Counted from the stretch's first letter, positions 54,054-63,705 are shown. The stretch is DNA of 64,000 nucleotides from an uncultured Lachnospiraceae bacterium (GCA_946182825.1 CAMGZH010000002.1:1-64000); one strand, 5' to 3'. Notes: generated by a model not told the origin, from the sequence alone. Translations and numbers: made by a program.

Positions 54054-55574
54054 ATGACCAGTCAGAGCATTGATGCAATGACGGCTAAACCGTTCTCGCT
54101 GCAATCTGCAAAGAAAAAGGGTTCCAATCCGGAGGAGAATCAGGATTTTCTCTCTCTAATGAACCAGACGATGATGAGTGGCACGGACCTCCCGAAGCCG
54201 GGAATGACTGTCCGGGATAACCGGAATGAAGTGGTCACAAATCTAAAAGCAGGTGGCGGCGGAACAGATTTTAGCCAGAACAGTTCCATTAAGACGGTGA
54301 ATAACCTTCACGAGACACAGACTTCTTCAGGACCGGTAACGGAGGATCAAGCTGTGGATGCAAGAGAAGCTATGAAGGGCTTTGAGGCAGATGTGAAAGA
54401 GGCTATTACCGAGGGACTTTCCATCACAGAGGAAGAACTTACGGATGCAATGAATGTACTTGGACTTAGTTTTGCGGATTTGCTTAATCCGGCAAATCTC
54501 AAAGATCTGTTACTTCAGGTATCCGGTCAAGGTGATCCGTCTGTATTACTGGTATCAGATTCTATGAGGGATCTTTTTTTACAGATCCAGTCAATCGCAC
54601 AGGAGGATCTAGGACAGGTTTCGCTTGATCCGAATCAGTGGAAGCTGGTGGAAGATCAGGGAGAGATTCTATCCGATGCAGATCTTGCCAGACTCCTTGA
54701 TCAGGTGAAGGAGCAGGCTGCCACACAGGTCTCCGGTGCATCAGATAATGAATCCAATACCATTCCTGTTACGTTAACAACAGAGGAAGCTGCTCCGGCA
54801 GCCGTTACGAAGTCGGATGTACCTCAGGAAGATTCTGAGGTGAGGGCAGTTGCTGAGGATACCTTGAATGCATCCGCTGAGAATGCGGCAAAAGATACCT
54901 CGGAGGATACACAGGCAGAACAGCAGAATTTTGGACAGAACCGTCAGATGTCATCCGGAGTGAAACACACCGATGCTTCCTCTGCAGTTGCCAATGCCCA
55001 GCCTCAGGTCGCGCAGGTTGCCTCCTTCCAGGAGGAAATGGTATCTCAGGTTACAAAGTATAGTTCCATTGATACCGATGACGTGATTTCACAGATCATT
55101 CGTGAGGCGAAGACAACCATTACGCCTCAGGTTCGAACCATGGAGATGGAATTGAATCCGCAGAATCTTGGCCGGATGATCATGCAGGTGGCAGAGAAGA
55201 ACGGAGATATTACCGCTCGACTGTTTGCACAGGACGAGGCTGTTAAGCACGCTTTGGAGAATCGACTGTCGGATCTTCAGGAGAAGTTAAAGGAAGCGGG
55301 TATCAAGGTAAATGAGATCTCCATTGCAGTGGGAACCCATGCATTTGAAGAGAATCTTGAGAAGGGAAATACCCAGCAGCAGATGGGGCAGGATCCTTCT
55401 ATGGCAGGACAGTACGGAGCGGATGAATCGGAAGGAGCAAAGGGAAGAGAAGGGCGAAACCGAAACCTGGATCTTTCCGGTAATGCAGAGCTTCCTGAGG
55501 ATATGACAGAGGCAGAGGCCCTCGAAGCTTCGATTATGCGTGATCTTGGTAATACTGTAAGCCTATCAGTATAG
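54054..55574 (+). CDS. fliK: Flagellar hook-length control protein FliK
   Basis: Secreted molecular ruler that switches export from hook to filament. The 506-residue protein has a long low-complexity N-terminal part (Thr/Ser/Ala/Asp/Glu-rich, with a likely disordered ruler region 230-320) and the conserved C-terminal Flg_hook domain (about 345-435: TMEMELNPQNLGRMIMQV, ITARLFAQDEAVKHALENRL, LKEAGIKVNEISIAVG). Only the C-terminal domain supports the call by sequence; position before flgD supports it by context. GTGAGGA lies upstream of the ATG. Confidence 0.92.
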   Translation: MTSQSIDAMTAKPFSLQSAKKKGSNPEENQDFLSLMNQTMMSGTDLPKPGMTVRDNRNEVVTNLKAGGGGTDFSQNSSIKTVNNLHETQTSSGPVTEDQAVDAREAMKGFEADVKEAITEGLSITEEELTDAMNVLGLSFADLLNPANLKDLLLQVSGQGDPSVLLVSDSMRDLFLQIQSIAQEDLGQVSLDPNQWKLVEDQGEILSDADLARLLDQVKEQAATQVSGASDNESNTIPVTLTTEEAAPAAVTKSDVPQEDSEVRAVAEDTLNASAENAAKDTSEDTQAEQQNFGQNRQMSSGVKHTDASSAVANAQPQVAQVASFQEEMVSQVTKYSSIDTDDVISQIIREAKTTITPQVRTMEMELNPQNLGRMIMQVAEKNGDITARLFAQDEAVKHALENRLSDLQEKLKEAGIKVNEISIAVGTHAFEENLEKGNTQQQMGQDPSMAGQYGADESEGAKGREGRNRNLDLSGNAELPEDMTEAEALEASIMRDLGNTVSLSV

Positions 55575-55585
55575 AAAGGAGCAAT

Positions 55586-56362
55586 ATGCCTTTAATCGAA
55601 CCAATTAAAAACGGACAGGTCATCGGACAAAAGTCCGTTGATAACGTGGAGAATAAAAACAATACAACTGAAAAATCAGCTGCCAACAAGATGGAAGATA
55701 CCAAGCAGATGTTTATGAAACTGCTGGTGGCAGAAATGAAGTACCAGAATCCCCTGGAGCCTACTGATAATACAGAGTATATCAAGGAAATGGCAAACTT
55801 TTCACAGGTTGAGGCTTTGCAGAATGTTTCCTCTGATATGACAAGCATCCATGCGGATTCTCTCGTTGGAAAGTATGCCAATGTCAGTGCAGAGGACGGA
55901 ACCGTACTGACCGGAAGGGTAGAAAGTTCAACGGTAAGGGATGGTGTTACCTACCTGAGCGTCGAAGGCAAGGAATACAAGCTTTCCGAAATCAAGGGTG
56001 TACAGGATGAGGATTATTATGAGGCAAATCTTGCGGCTCAGACCATTTCGGATATGCTGACCCAGTTGCCGGATCTTAACTACCTGACGAAGAATGATTC
56101 GGAAAAGGTCGTTGCTGTCAAGAATCTTTATGATTCTATGAATTCCTACCAGAGGAGCTTTATTCCGCAGGATACCGTTACAAAGCTCAATGCCTATGTA
56201 GCTCGTATTGTTGCGTTAAATGCTGCCGAAAAAGAGGCAGAAAAGACAAAGACAGAAAACTCCGGACAGGAGGTTTCTACAACAGATTCGACGAATACGA
56301 CAGGAGATTCTTCGACTTCGAATGAGAATACAGGGGATTCATCTCAGCAGACAACCGTATAA
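55586..56362 (+). CDS. flgD: Flagellar hook capping protein FlgD
   Basis: Scaffold cap for hook assembly. 258 residues. The N-terminal domain matches FlgD: FMKLLVAEMKYQNPLEPTDN (about 40-58) and EYIKEMANFSQVEALQNVSSDM. The middle has the SLVGKYANVSAEDGTVLTGRVES beta region in parts, and the tail is Glu/Thr/Ser-rich. The TIGR02530 gene and flgE follow, the normal order in Clostridia. Confidence 0.94.
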   Translation: MPLIEPIKNGQVIGQKSVDNVENKNNTTEKSAANKMEDTKQMFMKLLVAEMKYQNPLEPTDNTEYIKEMANFSQVEALQNVSSDMTSIHADSLVGKYANVSAEDGTVLTGRVESSTVRDGVTYLSVEGKEYKLSEIKGVQDEDYYEANLAAQTISDMLTQLPDLNYLTKNDSEKVVAVKNLYDSMNSYQRSFIPQDTVTKLNAYVARIVALNAAEKEAEKTKTENSGQEVSTTDSTNTTGDSSTSNENTGDSSQQTTV

Positions 56363-56438
56363 TTTGTGTTTTCGGGGTAATCTTACCCCGAAAATCACCG
56401 ATATATAGAGTGTAGGGATTAAATTTGAGGAGGTAGCC

Positions 56439-56840
56439 ATGAATACAACCATTGGCAATGGATTCTCCTCTATCGCTCAGATGACGGATACGTATCTGAG
56501 CACCCAGAAGACCGGGAATTCCCATTCCAACACGCCCCAGACTTCCTTCCGGGAGATTTTGAATAAGACCCTTCAAGAGTCGACGGATGAGGTGCATTTT
56601 TCAAAGCATGCATCCCAGAGACTTCTGCAAAGGGACATCGAACTGACACCGGAACAGAACAGCCGACTGGCAAACGGAGTTGCCAAGGCCGGGGAGAAGG
56701 GAATCAAGGATTCACTGGTTCTAATGGATTCATTGGCTTTCATTGTGAATGTGCCAAGTAACACAGTGATTACAGCTATGGATAGCGAAGAATCCAAAGA
56801 GAAAGCATTTACAAATATTGATGGAGCCGTCATTGTTTAA
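56439..56840 (+). CDS. TIGR02530-type flagellar operon protein
   Basis: 133 residues, soluble. The conserved core is VHFSKHASQRLLQRDIELTPEQNSRL (in two parts, about 50-75), AGEKGIKDSLVLMDSLAFIVNVPSNTVITA (in parts) and the end TNIDGAVIV. The family occurs between flgD and flgE in Firmicutes flagellar operons and is thought to take part in hook assembly; its function is not established. GAGGAGGTAGCC precedes the ATG. Confidence 0.88.
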   Translation: MNTTIGNGFSSIAQMTDTYLSTQKTGNSHSNTPQTSFREILNKTLQESTDEVHFSKHASQRLLQRDIELTPEQNSRLANGVAKAGEKGIKDSLVLMDSLAFIVNVPSNTVITAMDSEESKEKAFTNIDGAVIV

Positions 56841-56925
56841 GCCGGACCTTACGGAGGCTTAGCTGCGGAATGACAGAAGCAGCGGAAGAAGAACATGACG
56901 GCACAAGCTAAAGGAGGTCATCACT

Positions 56926-58752
56926 ATGATGCGATCACTTTTTTCTGGTGTAGCAGGTCTTAAGACACACCAGACCAAGATGGATGTTATCGGTAATAAC
57001 ATCTCTAACGTTAATACTGTTGGCTTTAAGGCCAGCTCAACAAGTTTCCAGGATATTATGTATCAGACCATGTCCGGAGCAAGTGCACCGACCCAGACAA
57101 AGGGTGGTGTCAATCCTAACCAGATCGGTCTTGGTGTATCAACCGGTGCCACAAAGGTAACCATCACCAAGTCCGGTGCGGCTCAGTCAACAGGAGATGC
57201 TTTGGATCTTCGTCTGACCGATACCAATTCCACCAATTTCTTTATCGTTAATAACGGTTCCCAGAATCTGTTTACACGTTCCGGATCGTTCTACTTGGAT
57301 GGTAATGGTAACCTTGCCATGACTTCTACCGGTTATCTGGTACAGGGGTGGCAGGTAGATTCTTCCACCGGTCAGATCAAGCGTGATACTGTTTCTCCTC
57401 TTCGTGTGAAGAGTTCCGATAATATGACAAGTCAGCCGGAGGCTACGACTCAGGCGACTTTCAGTGGAATTGTCGATAAGAATGATACCAATATCAATTC
57501 TGTGGACGGTTACTCCACAACATTGGTATTCTATGATGACCTCGGTTATGCCTATACAGCAAGATTTGCAATCAAGAAGAGTGAGGATGGGGATGCAACC
57601 AACGGATATTCCGTTGCGTTGACCAATATTTACTCTAATTCAGAGAAGGATGCGGCAGGAAATCCGATCGACCTTTTGGCGAACCATGTTGCTGATAAAG
57701 TTGCTTCTTCCGGTTCTTCTGGTTCTACAAGTACTGATACCGATCCCAAGATTGCAGCTGTTGCAGAACTCTTTGGCTCAGCATATGGTACTCAGGTGGA
57801 TAGTTTTAAGTTAAATTCGCCGACATACACTATCACAACGGACGGAAATACTAAATATATTGTAACCGGTTCCGGATCCAACGCGAAAAAAGTTGAGCTT
57901 CCAACGAGTGGTTGGAAAACTGCATTGGAAAGCGGTCTGAAATTTAAAGATACAAATGGTACAGAAGATACAAATGCGACACCGTTGTCTCAGATTTTCT
58001 CCGGATTATCTGCCGGTCTGTCAAACTATGTGACAACAGATAGTACTGGTGCTACGACGGTAAAAGCAGGGGTGGATTTTTCGTTTGATGAAAAGACACA
58101 ATCTTTACTGATAACGACAAAAGCTGCCAATTATGATCTGGATTTTTCCAAGGCAGACGGTACCTTTGCAAGTATTAGTGGAAAGACAGTGGATTCTAGT
58201 TCGACTTCTGGAGTGAAAAAGGGAACCGGTGGAGATACACAGGTTTTAAAGGTGTCCACCCTTGGCACAAACTTCCATGATATCACCGTTGATTTTTCCA
58301 AGCTAATCAACTTTGATAATGGCGGAACATCCACAGCAACGTCTGATCGTGGAACCGTTAAGGATAAGAGTGACGGAGCAGGTAAGAAGCTTGGTACCAT
58401 GACTGGCGTTCAGATTCAGCAGGATGGTAAGATCTTTGGATCCTATGATAACGGTAATACTGTGCTTTTGGGACAGATCGCTGTTGCACAGTTTGCAAAT
58501 GCATCTGGTCTTGAAAGTCTTGGTAACAACTGCTATGGTGAGACATTGAACTCTGGTTCCTTCGATGGAATCGGTCGTGACGTTACAGCTGACGGTGGTT
58601 CTATGAATACCGGACAGCTTGAAATGAGTAACGTAGATCTTTCAACAGAGTTTACAGAGATGATCACAACACAGCGTGGTTTCCAGGCGAACTCACGTAT
58701 TATTACAGTTTCAGATACGATGCTTGAGGAACTTACAAATCTGAAGCGTTAA
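56926..58752 (+). CDS. flgE: Flagellar hook protein FlgE
   Basis: Hook subunit of 608 residues, longer than the ~400 of E. coli because of an extended variable surface domain (about 210-470, rich in Ser/Thr/Gly/Asp). N-terminal RSLFSGVAGLKTHQTKMDVIGNNISNVNTVGFK (in parts) and C-terminal LSTEFTEMITTQRGFQANSRIITVSDTMLEELTNL (in parts) are the hook/rod terminal helices. AAAGGAGGTC (56910-56919) precedes two adjacent ATGs (56926, 56929). No flbD follows, and a terminator ends this half of the cluster. Confidence 0.97.
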   Translation: MMRSLFSGVAGLKTHQTKMDVIGNNISNVNTVGFKASSTSFQDIMYQTMSGASAPTQTKGGVNPNQIGLGVSTGATKVTITKSGAAQSTGDALDLRLTDTNSTNFFIVNNGSQNLFTRSGSFYLDGNGNLAMTSTGYLVQGWQVDSSTGQIKRDTVSPLRVKSSDNMTSQPEATTQATFSGIVDKNDTNINSVDGYSTTLVFYDDLGYAYTARFAIKKSEDGDATNGYSVALTNIYSNSEKDAAGNPIDLLANHVADKVASSGSSGSTSTDTDPKIAAVAELFGSAYGTQVDSFKLNSPTYTITTDGNTKYIVTGSGSNAKKVELPTSGWKTALESGLKFKDTNGTEDTNATPLSQIFSGLSAGLSNYVTTDSTGATTVKAGVDFSFDEKTQSLLITTKAANYDLDFSKADGTFASISGKTVDSSSTSGVKKGTGGDTQVLKVSTLGTNFHDITVDFSKLINFDNGGTSTATSDRGTVKDKSDGAGKKLGTMTGVQIQQDGKIFGSYDNGNTVLLGQIAVAQFANASGLESLGNNCYGETLNSGSFDGIGRDVTADGGSMNTGQLEMSNVDLSTEFTEMITTQRGFQANSRIITVSDTMLEELTNLKR

Positions 58753-58775
58753 TTGTTAAAACACAACAATTTTAT

Positions 58776-58812
58776 TAACAGGAACGGTTCTGCCCGCTCC
58801 TGTTATTTTTTC
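58776..58812 (+). terminator. Rho-independent terminator after flgE
   Basis: TAACAGGA (58776-58783) pairs with TCCTGTTA (58798-58805), with an inner CGG/CCG pair, followed by TTTTTT. Confidence 0.92.
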
Positions 58813-58877
58813 TTGTGTTATCGTGATTGTGGTGCATGCAACAGTTGGGGTTTTAACTAAATAATTCTGTTTAAATG

Positions 58878-58906
58878 TAGACAAAATAGGCAAAATTTAG
58901 TAAGAT
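58878..58906 (+). promoter_or_regulatory. Sigma-A-like promoter for motA-motB-fliL-fliM-fliY-cheY-fliO
   Basis: TAGACA (58878-58883), 17 bp, TAAGAT (58901-58906). The same TAGACA -35 occurs at 4631. With the upstream terminator it splits the flagellar cluster into two transcription units. Confidence 0.65.
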
Positions 58907-58966
58907 GAAAGAAAGCGAATCTTATCGTTTCTTGTTTATTTTTTAGTTTTTATAGGGGGTAGCGGT

Positions 58967-59758
58967 TTGGATATTGCGTCCTTGGTCGGATTGGCAATGG
59001 GAGTCGTAATGGTACTGTTTGGTATCATTTCTTCCGGAGCTTCTATTACAAGTTATATTGACATACCATCTGTTATTATTACAATCGGTGGTTCTTTGAC
59101 TTCGACCCTTACTACAATGAAGTTACCAGACTTCATTAACGGTCTTAAGAGTGGATTCTCTTCTGCTATCAAGGAACCGGCGAATGCAGATCCAAAGGCT
59201 ATTATTGGTAGCGTTTTGGACATGGCAAATGTAGCCCGTAAAGAGGGACTTTTGGCTCTGGAAGAGTCAGCAGGATCCATTGAGGATGAGTTCCTTAAGA
59301 AGGGTATTATGCTGGTGGTCGATGGTACAGATGCGGACCTTGTTCGTGCAGTGCTTGAGAATGATATGGAGTCCATGGTAGCCAGACATAAGAAGGTTAA
59401 AGGCTTCTTTGATAAATGGGGTGAGATGGGACCTGCATGGGGAATGATCGGTACGCTGATCGGACTCGTTAACATGCTGCAGAACCTTTCTGATGCGTCC
59501 GCCATCGGACCATCCATGGCGGTAGCGCTGCTTACCACATTGTATGGTTCCCTCATCGTTAACTGGATCTGTGGACCGATTGCGGCTAAGCTTGGTTTGG
59601 ACACTGACCTTGAGCTTACGGTACGTACGGTTACCGTAGAGGGATTGCTTTCTATTCAGGCCGGTGAGAACCCACGTGTTATTGAAGAGAAGCTGAAGAC
59701 ATTCCTGGCTCCTTCTGAACGTGCAAGTGTTGGTACACAGGAAGGTGGTGAAGGTTAA
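58967..59758 (+). CDS. motA: Flagellar motor stator protein MotA
   Basis: Ion-conducting stator subunit with four membrane helices. 263 residues. N-terminal LVGLAMGVVMVLFGIISSG and DIPSVIITIGGSLTSTL helices, a cytosolic loop that contacts FliG, and a C-terminal pair with the conserved MGPAWGMIGTLIGLV and GSLIVNWICGPIAAKL. The start is TTG at 58967 after GGGGGTAGC. motB follows with a one-base overlap. Confidence 0.96.
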   Translation: MDIASLVGLAMGVVMVLFGIISSGASITSYIDIPSVIITIGGSLTSTLTTMKLPDFINGLKSGFSSAIKEPANADPKAIIGSVLDMANVARKEGLLALEESAGSIEDEFLKKGIMLVVDGTDADLVRAVLENDMESMVARHKKVKGFFDKWGEMGPAWGMIGTLIGLVNMLQNLSDASAIGPSMAVALLTTLYGSLIVNWICGPIAAKLGLDTDLELTVRTVTVEGLLSIQAGENPRVIEEKLKTFLAPSERASVGTQEGGEG

Positions 59759-60654
59759 TGAAGAAAGAAGAGGAAGTACCTGCTGGTTCGCCTGCATGGA
59801 TGGCGACCTTCTCTGACTTGATGAACCTTTTACTTTGTTTCTTCGTGTTGCTGTTTTCTATGTCAACGGTAGAGACGGTAAAGTTGCAACAGGTTGCAGC
59901 ATCTATGGCTCAGGCCTTTTCTATCATTAACAGCAGTGGCGGCGGTGAGGCGATCCTTGAAGGAGGAATGGTATCTGCCGGCGTAACACAGCTTCCGGAG
60001 TACGCGAACTATTTTGGAGATTCTTTATCCAAGGAAGGAAGCGGCTCGAAGACGGAGGATGAAGGCAATGGCGGCGGAGGTAACAATTCTGCCAGTGGTG
60101 ACGCTAATGGGGATAAGACCCATAAGGGCGGTCCGAGTGAAGAAGAAGCGGAGAAGCTTCTGAAGCAGAAGCAGGTGGAAGAATCCGAGAAGATGGCTGA
60201 AAGCATTCAGAAGAGTGCGAAGCGATATGGTATTCAGGATCAGGTGGATATTGATTTTAATGGTCAGTATGTTAGATTTACATTGAACGGAGCATTTCTC
60301 TTTGAGTCAGGCTCAGCTGAACTTAAGTCCAGTGCCGTTCCTCTGATCAAGAAGATCTCGAAGATCTTGAACCGGTATGATGAGAACCTTGTGGAGGTTG
60401 AGGGACATACAGATAATGTTCCGATTCATTCCTATAAGTTTGAGAATAATAACGTATTATCCATGTACCGTGCGATGAATGTGGCAGATGATATCCGTAA
60501 ATATTCGGATCTGAAGGCTTCACATATCTACAGCTCCGGACGTGGTCAATACGACCCGATCGCTAGTAACCGTACCCCGGAGGGTAGGGCGAGAAACCGT
60601 CGGGTTGAGATTCGAGTATATAACTCCTATAACTCAGAGGAACTTAGTAACTAA
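59758..60654 (+). CDS. motB: Flagellar motor stator protein MotB
   Basis: Stator partner that carries the ion-binding Asp and anchors to peptidoglycan. 298 residues. N-terminal PAWMATFSDLMNLLLCFFV (Asp in FSDLMN is the ion-binding residue), a Gly/Asn/Ser-rich linker (about 95-125) and an OmpA-like domain (VEVEGHTDNVPI, NRTPEGRARNRRVEIRV). Whether protons or sodium drive it cannot be told from sequence by eye. The ATG overlaps the motA stop. Confidence 0.96.
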   Translation: MKKEEEVPAGSPAWMATFSDLMNLLLCFFVLLFSMSTVETVKLQQVAASMAQAFSIINSSGGGEAILEGGMVSAGVTQLPEYANYFGDSLSKEGSGSKTEDEGNGGGGNNSASGDANGDKTHKGGPSEEEAEKLLKQKQVEESEKMAESIQKSAKRYGIQDQVDIDFNGQYVRFTLNGAFLFESGSAELKSSAVPLIKKISKILNRYDENLVEVEGHTDNVPIHSYKFENNNVLSMYRAMNVADDIRKYSDLKASHIYSSGRGQYDPIASNRTPEGRARNRRVEIRVYNSYNSEELSN

Positions 60655-60679
60655 TCCGAGAAAGGCGGCATGAAATCCT

Positions 60680-61195
60680 ATGAAGAAAAGTCTTTTGACT
60701 CTGATTACACTTGCTCTTGTGCTGGTGAATCTTGTTTTAACTGCAATTCTTGCCATCTCCATTCTACCGGAGGTTAAGCAGGCGAATAATCTGGTCAGCA
60801 AGGTTGCGGAAGCAATCGATCTGGACGCGCAGAGCACTTCTAAGGGTGGCGCGAACATCTCTATTGAAGATTTAGAGACGCAGAGCATTACGGATCCTTT
60901 GACCATTAACCTGAAGCCGAGTGGTGACGGTAAGGAGCATTATGCTAATATTAAGATTTCTCTTTCTTTGAACAAAAAGTCTGAGAATTACACTAGTTAT
61001 AAGGCTAAGCTGGAAGATGGAAGTATTACACCGCTCGTAACTGGTGCAATTACCAAGGTTGTTTCCCAGTATACCATCGATCAGCTTAGGAGTGGGCAGA
61101 ATGAGATTCAGGATGCCTGCACAGAATCTCTCAAGAGTATTTTTGGCGAGGGATTTGTTGTAGGTGTTGTATTTGCTAGTATTCAATATCAGTAG
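60680..61195 (+). CDS. fliL: Flagellar basal body-associated protein FliL
   Basis: Single-pass membrane protein that rings the stator. 171 residues: an N-terminal helix (about 5-28, LLTLITLALVLVNLVLTAIL), a short linker and an extracytoplasmic domain (ITDPLTINLKPSGDGKEHYANIKISL in parts) ending VVGVVFASIQYQ. Placed between motB and fliM, as usual. Sequence similarity is moderate; position is strong support. Confidence 0.88.
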   Translation: MKKSLLTLITLALVLVNLVLTAILAISILPEVKQANNLVSKVAEAIDLDAQSTSKGGANISIEDLETQSITDPLTINLKPSGDGKEHYANIKISLSLNKKSENYTSYKAKLEDGSITPLVTGAITKVVSQYTIDQLRSGQNEIQDACTESLKSIFGEGFVVGVVFASIQYQ

Positions 61196-61216
61196 AACAG
61201 GACAGGTGGTGATACC

Positions 61217-62200
61217 ATGAGTGATGTCCTGTCCCAAAGCGAAATCGACAACTTACTACAGGCGCTGAGCAGTGGTGAAGTCGATGTCGAAGAGATGAAG
61301 AAGAATAATGAGAACGCTGTTAAGGATTACGATTTCTCACGACCTTCCAAATTCTCGAAGGAACATTTAAGGACACTGGAGATTATATTTGAACATTACG
61401 GACGTCTGTTGTCCACGAATCTTCCTGTATATCTCCGCAAAAATATTCAGGTCGAGGTAATGAATTCCGAGGCCGTAACCTATATGGAATTCTCCAATGC
61501 GCTATCGAATCCTGTGTTGCTTGGAGTCGTGGACTTTGATCCGCTTAAGGGCAATATTATTATGGAGATGGCGAACAAGCTGGGATTTGCAATTGTAGAT
61601 CGTATGCTTGGCGGAGAGGGAGAACCATTAGAGAAGGTTCGAGATTTTTCGGAGATCGAACTTTTGATTATTGAGCGAGTGATGAGCAGTTGCGTCGAGC
61701 TCCTACGTGAGCCATGGTTGAATGTTGTAGATATTCATCCCAGATTAAACCGCATTGAGACAAATTCTCAGTTTGCTCAGATTATATCTCCATCCGAGAT
61801 GATCGCTATTGTAACACTGAATATCCGTATCGGTGACATTGAAGGATTGATGAATGTTTGTCTTCCGTATTTGACACTTGAGCCGGTAATGGATAAACTT
61901 AATACTAAGTTCTGGTATTCTAATATGCAGGATAAGACAGAGGAGTACTTCACGGATGATATCGAAGCATTGATCCGTAAGGCCAATGTTCCTGTGACTG
62001 CTGTTCTTGGTAAGAGTAGTATCAGTGTTAGTGACTTTGCCAGCTTACAGAACGGCGATGTTATTCGCCTAGATCGTAAGGTGGACGATGAACTTGATGT
62101 ATATGTAGGTGAAATTCGTAAGTTTACAGCATTGCCGGGTTCGGCAGATAAGAAGTATGCTGTACGCGTCACTACAGTTATAAGAGAGGAAGATTTTTAA
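61217..62200 (+). CDS. fliM: Flagellar motor switch protein FliM
   Basis: C-ring protein that binds phospho-CheY. 327 residues. The N-terminal LSQSEIDNLLQAL is the CheY-binding peptide; the CheC-like middle domain contains RTLEIIFEHYGRLLSTNLPVYLRKN in parts and FSEIELLIIERVM; the C-terminal SpoA domain carries LQNGDVIRLDRKVDDELDVYVG in parts. GGTGGTGATACC lies upstream of the ATG. Confidence 0.96.
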   Translation: MSDVLSQSEIDNLLQALSSGEVDVEEMKKNNENAVKDYDFSRPSKFSKEHLRTLEIIFEHYGRLLSTNLPVYLRKNIQVEVMNSEAVTYMEFSNALSNPVLLGVVDFDPLKGNIIMEMANKLGFAIVDRMLGGEGEPLEKVRDFSEIELLIIERVMSSCVELLREPWLNVVDIHPRLNRIETNSQFAQIISPSEMIAIVTLNIRIGDIEGLMNVCLPYLTLEPVMDKLNTKFWYSNMQDKTEEYFTDDIEALIRKANVPVTAVLGKSSISVSDFASLQNGDVIRLDRKVDDELDVYVGEIRKFTALPGSADKKYAVRVTTVIREEDF

Positions 62201-62202
62201 CT

Positions 62203-63318
62203 ATGGGGGACACCAACTTATCTCAGGAAGAGATTAACGCGCTGTTTAACACAGCTGGAGATGGTGAATCACCATCAGCAACCGGTGGGGAAATGATATT
62301 AGAAGACAATGAGAAAGATACAATTGGTGAAGTAGCTAATATCAGCATGGGGACAGCAGCAACGACCCTATTTTCCCTGGTTAACAAGAAGGTTGAAATC
62401 TCTACTCCGGTTGTTTCGATCAGTAATTGGGATGAGATCGTTAATATGTACGAGAAGCCCTGTGTACTGGTCAAGATTGCGTACACGAAGGGTCTTGATG
62501 GAACCAATGTATTGGTTCTTAAGGACAGAGATGTTAAGGTTATCACCGATCTTATGATGGGTGGTGATGGAACGAATACTGATGGTGAGATCACAGAACT
62601 TCATTTGTCTGCGATTTCTGAGGCCATGAACCAGATGATGGGAAGTGCGGCCACATCCCTTAGTTCCATGCTGAATATGATGGTTGATATCAGCCCGCCT
62701 ACATCCGATTTGATGGATTTGGCGGAGTCCCCGGATGGAGGTGAGATCGACGATTTCCTGAAGGGTCCTTTCGTTAAGATTGAATTTAAGATGTTGATCG
62801 GAGATCTTGTTGATTCCAAGATCATGCAGCTTTATCCGATTAGCTTAGCTCAGGAGATGTGTAAGTCAGTGTTTGAGACAATGGAAAATGATACAAATTC
62901 CACAGTTGATGAACCGGCACCGGCATCAGCTCCAACTCCTGCTCCGGCGCAAGCAGCGCCTCAGCCGGCACCGGCACAAGCAATGGCACCGCCACCTATG
63001 GCAGCTTCACCGACGATGCAGCAGGTCAACGTAGAACAGGCACAGTTTACTCCATTTGCGCAGAATATTATGCCTGCTTATTCTCCGGAGAATATCGATT
63101 TAATTATGGATGTTCCTCTGGAAGTGACAGTAGAATTGGGCAGAACCCATAAATCGATTCACGATATCCTGGAATTCGCACCGGGAACGATCATTGAGTT
63201 GAATAAAATAGCCGGCGAGCCTGTCGATGTACTTGTTAACGGCAAGTATGTCGCAAAGGGCGAAGTCGTTGTTATAGAAGAAGCTTTTGGTGTTAGAATT
63301 ACAGAGATAGTAAAGTAA
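62203..63318 (+). CDS. fliY: Flagellar motor switch phosphatase FliY
   Basis: C-ring protein combining CheY-P phosphatase and FliN functions. 371 residues. The N-terminal peptide NLSQEEINALF probably binds CheY-P. The CheC domain (about 30-215) has two intact ExxN phosphatase motifs: GEVANISMGTAATTL and SEAMNQMMGSAATSL. A Pro/Ala-rich linker (about 235-275) leads to a C-terminal FliN/SpoA domain (VPLEVTVELGRTHKSIHDIL in parts). The ATG is two bases after the fliM stop, and cheY follows. Confidence 0.95.
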   Translation: MGDTNLSQEEINALFNTAGDGESPSATGGEMILEDNEKDTIGEVANISMGTAATTLFSLVNKKVEISTPVVSISNWDEIVNMYEKPCVLVKIAYTKGLDGTNVLVLKDRDVKVITDLMMGGDGTNTDGEITELHLSAISEAMNQMMGSAATSLSSMLNMMVDISPPTSDLMDLAESPDGGEIDDFLKGPFVKIEFKMLIGDLVDSKIMQLYPISLAQEMCKSVFETMENDTNSTVDEPAPASAPTPAPAQAAPQPAPAQAMAPPPMAASPTMQQVNVEQAQFTPFAQNIMPAYSPENIDLIMDVPLEVTVELGRTHKSIHDILEFAPGTIIELNKIAGEPVDVLVNGKYVAKGEVVVIEEAFGVRITEIVK

Positions 63319-63342
63319 CAAGATTCATAAGGAGAGAAGACA

Positions 63343-63705
63343 ATGGCAAAGAACATTTTGATTTGTGATGACGCAGCCTTCATGAGAATGATGATCAAGG
63401 ATATCCTTACCAAGAACGGATATAATGTAGTGGGAGAGGCTGAGAACGGTGTAAAAGCTGTTGAGGCATACTCTGAGTGCAATCCGGATCTTGTGTTAAT
63501 GGACATCACAATGCCTGAAATGGACGGTATCGGTGCTTTAAAGGGTATTCGTGCTAAGGATCCTAACGCATCCATTATTATGTGTTCAGCAATGGGTCAG
63601 CAGGCAATGGTAATCGAGGCTATTCAGTCCGGTGCTAAGGACTTTATCGTTAAGCCATTCCAGGCTGAACGTGTGCTTGAGGCTGTTAAGAAGGTAATTG
63701 GATAA
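63343..63705 (+). CDS. cheY: Chemotaxis response regulator CheY
   Basis: Single-domain receiver of 120 residues that carries the chemotaxis signal to FliM/FliY. Acidic pocket DDAAFMR, phospho-accepting Asp in VLMDITMPEMDG (residue ~54), Ser in IIMCSAMGQ and Lys in DFIVKPFQ are all present. AAGGAGAG precedes the ATG. It is encoded next to its predicted phosphatase FliY and close to its target FliM. Confidence 0.95.
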   Translation: MAKNILICDDAAFMRMMIKDILTKNGYNVVGEAENGVKAVEAYSECNPDLVLMDITMPEMDGIGALKGIRAKDPNASIIMCSAMGQQAMVIEAIQSGAKDFIVKPFQAERVLEAVKKVIG

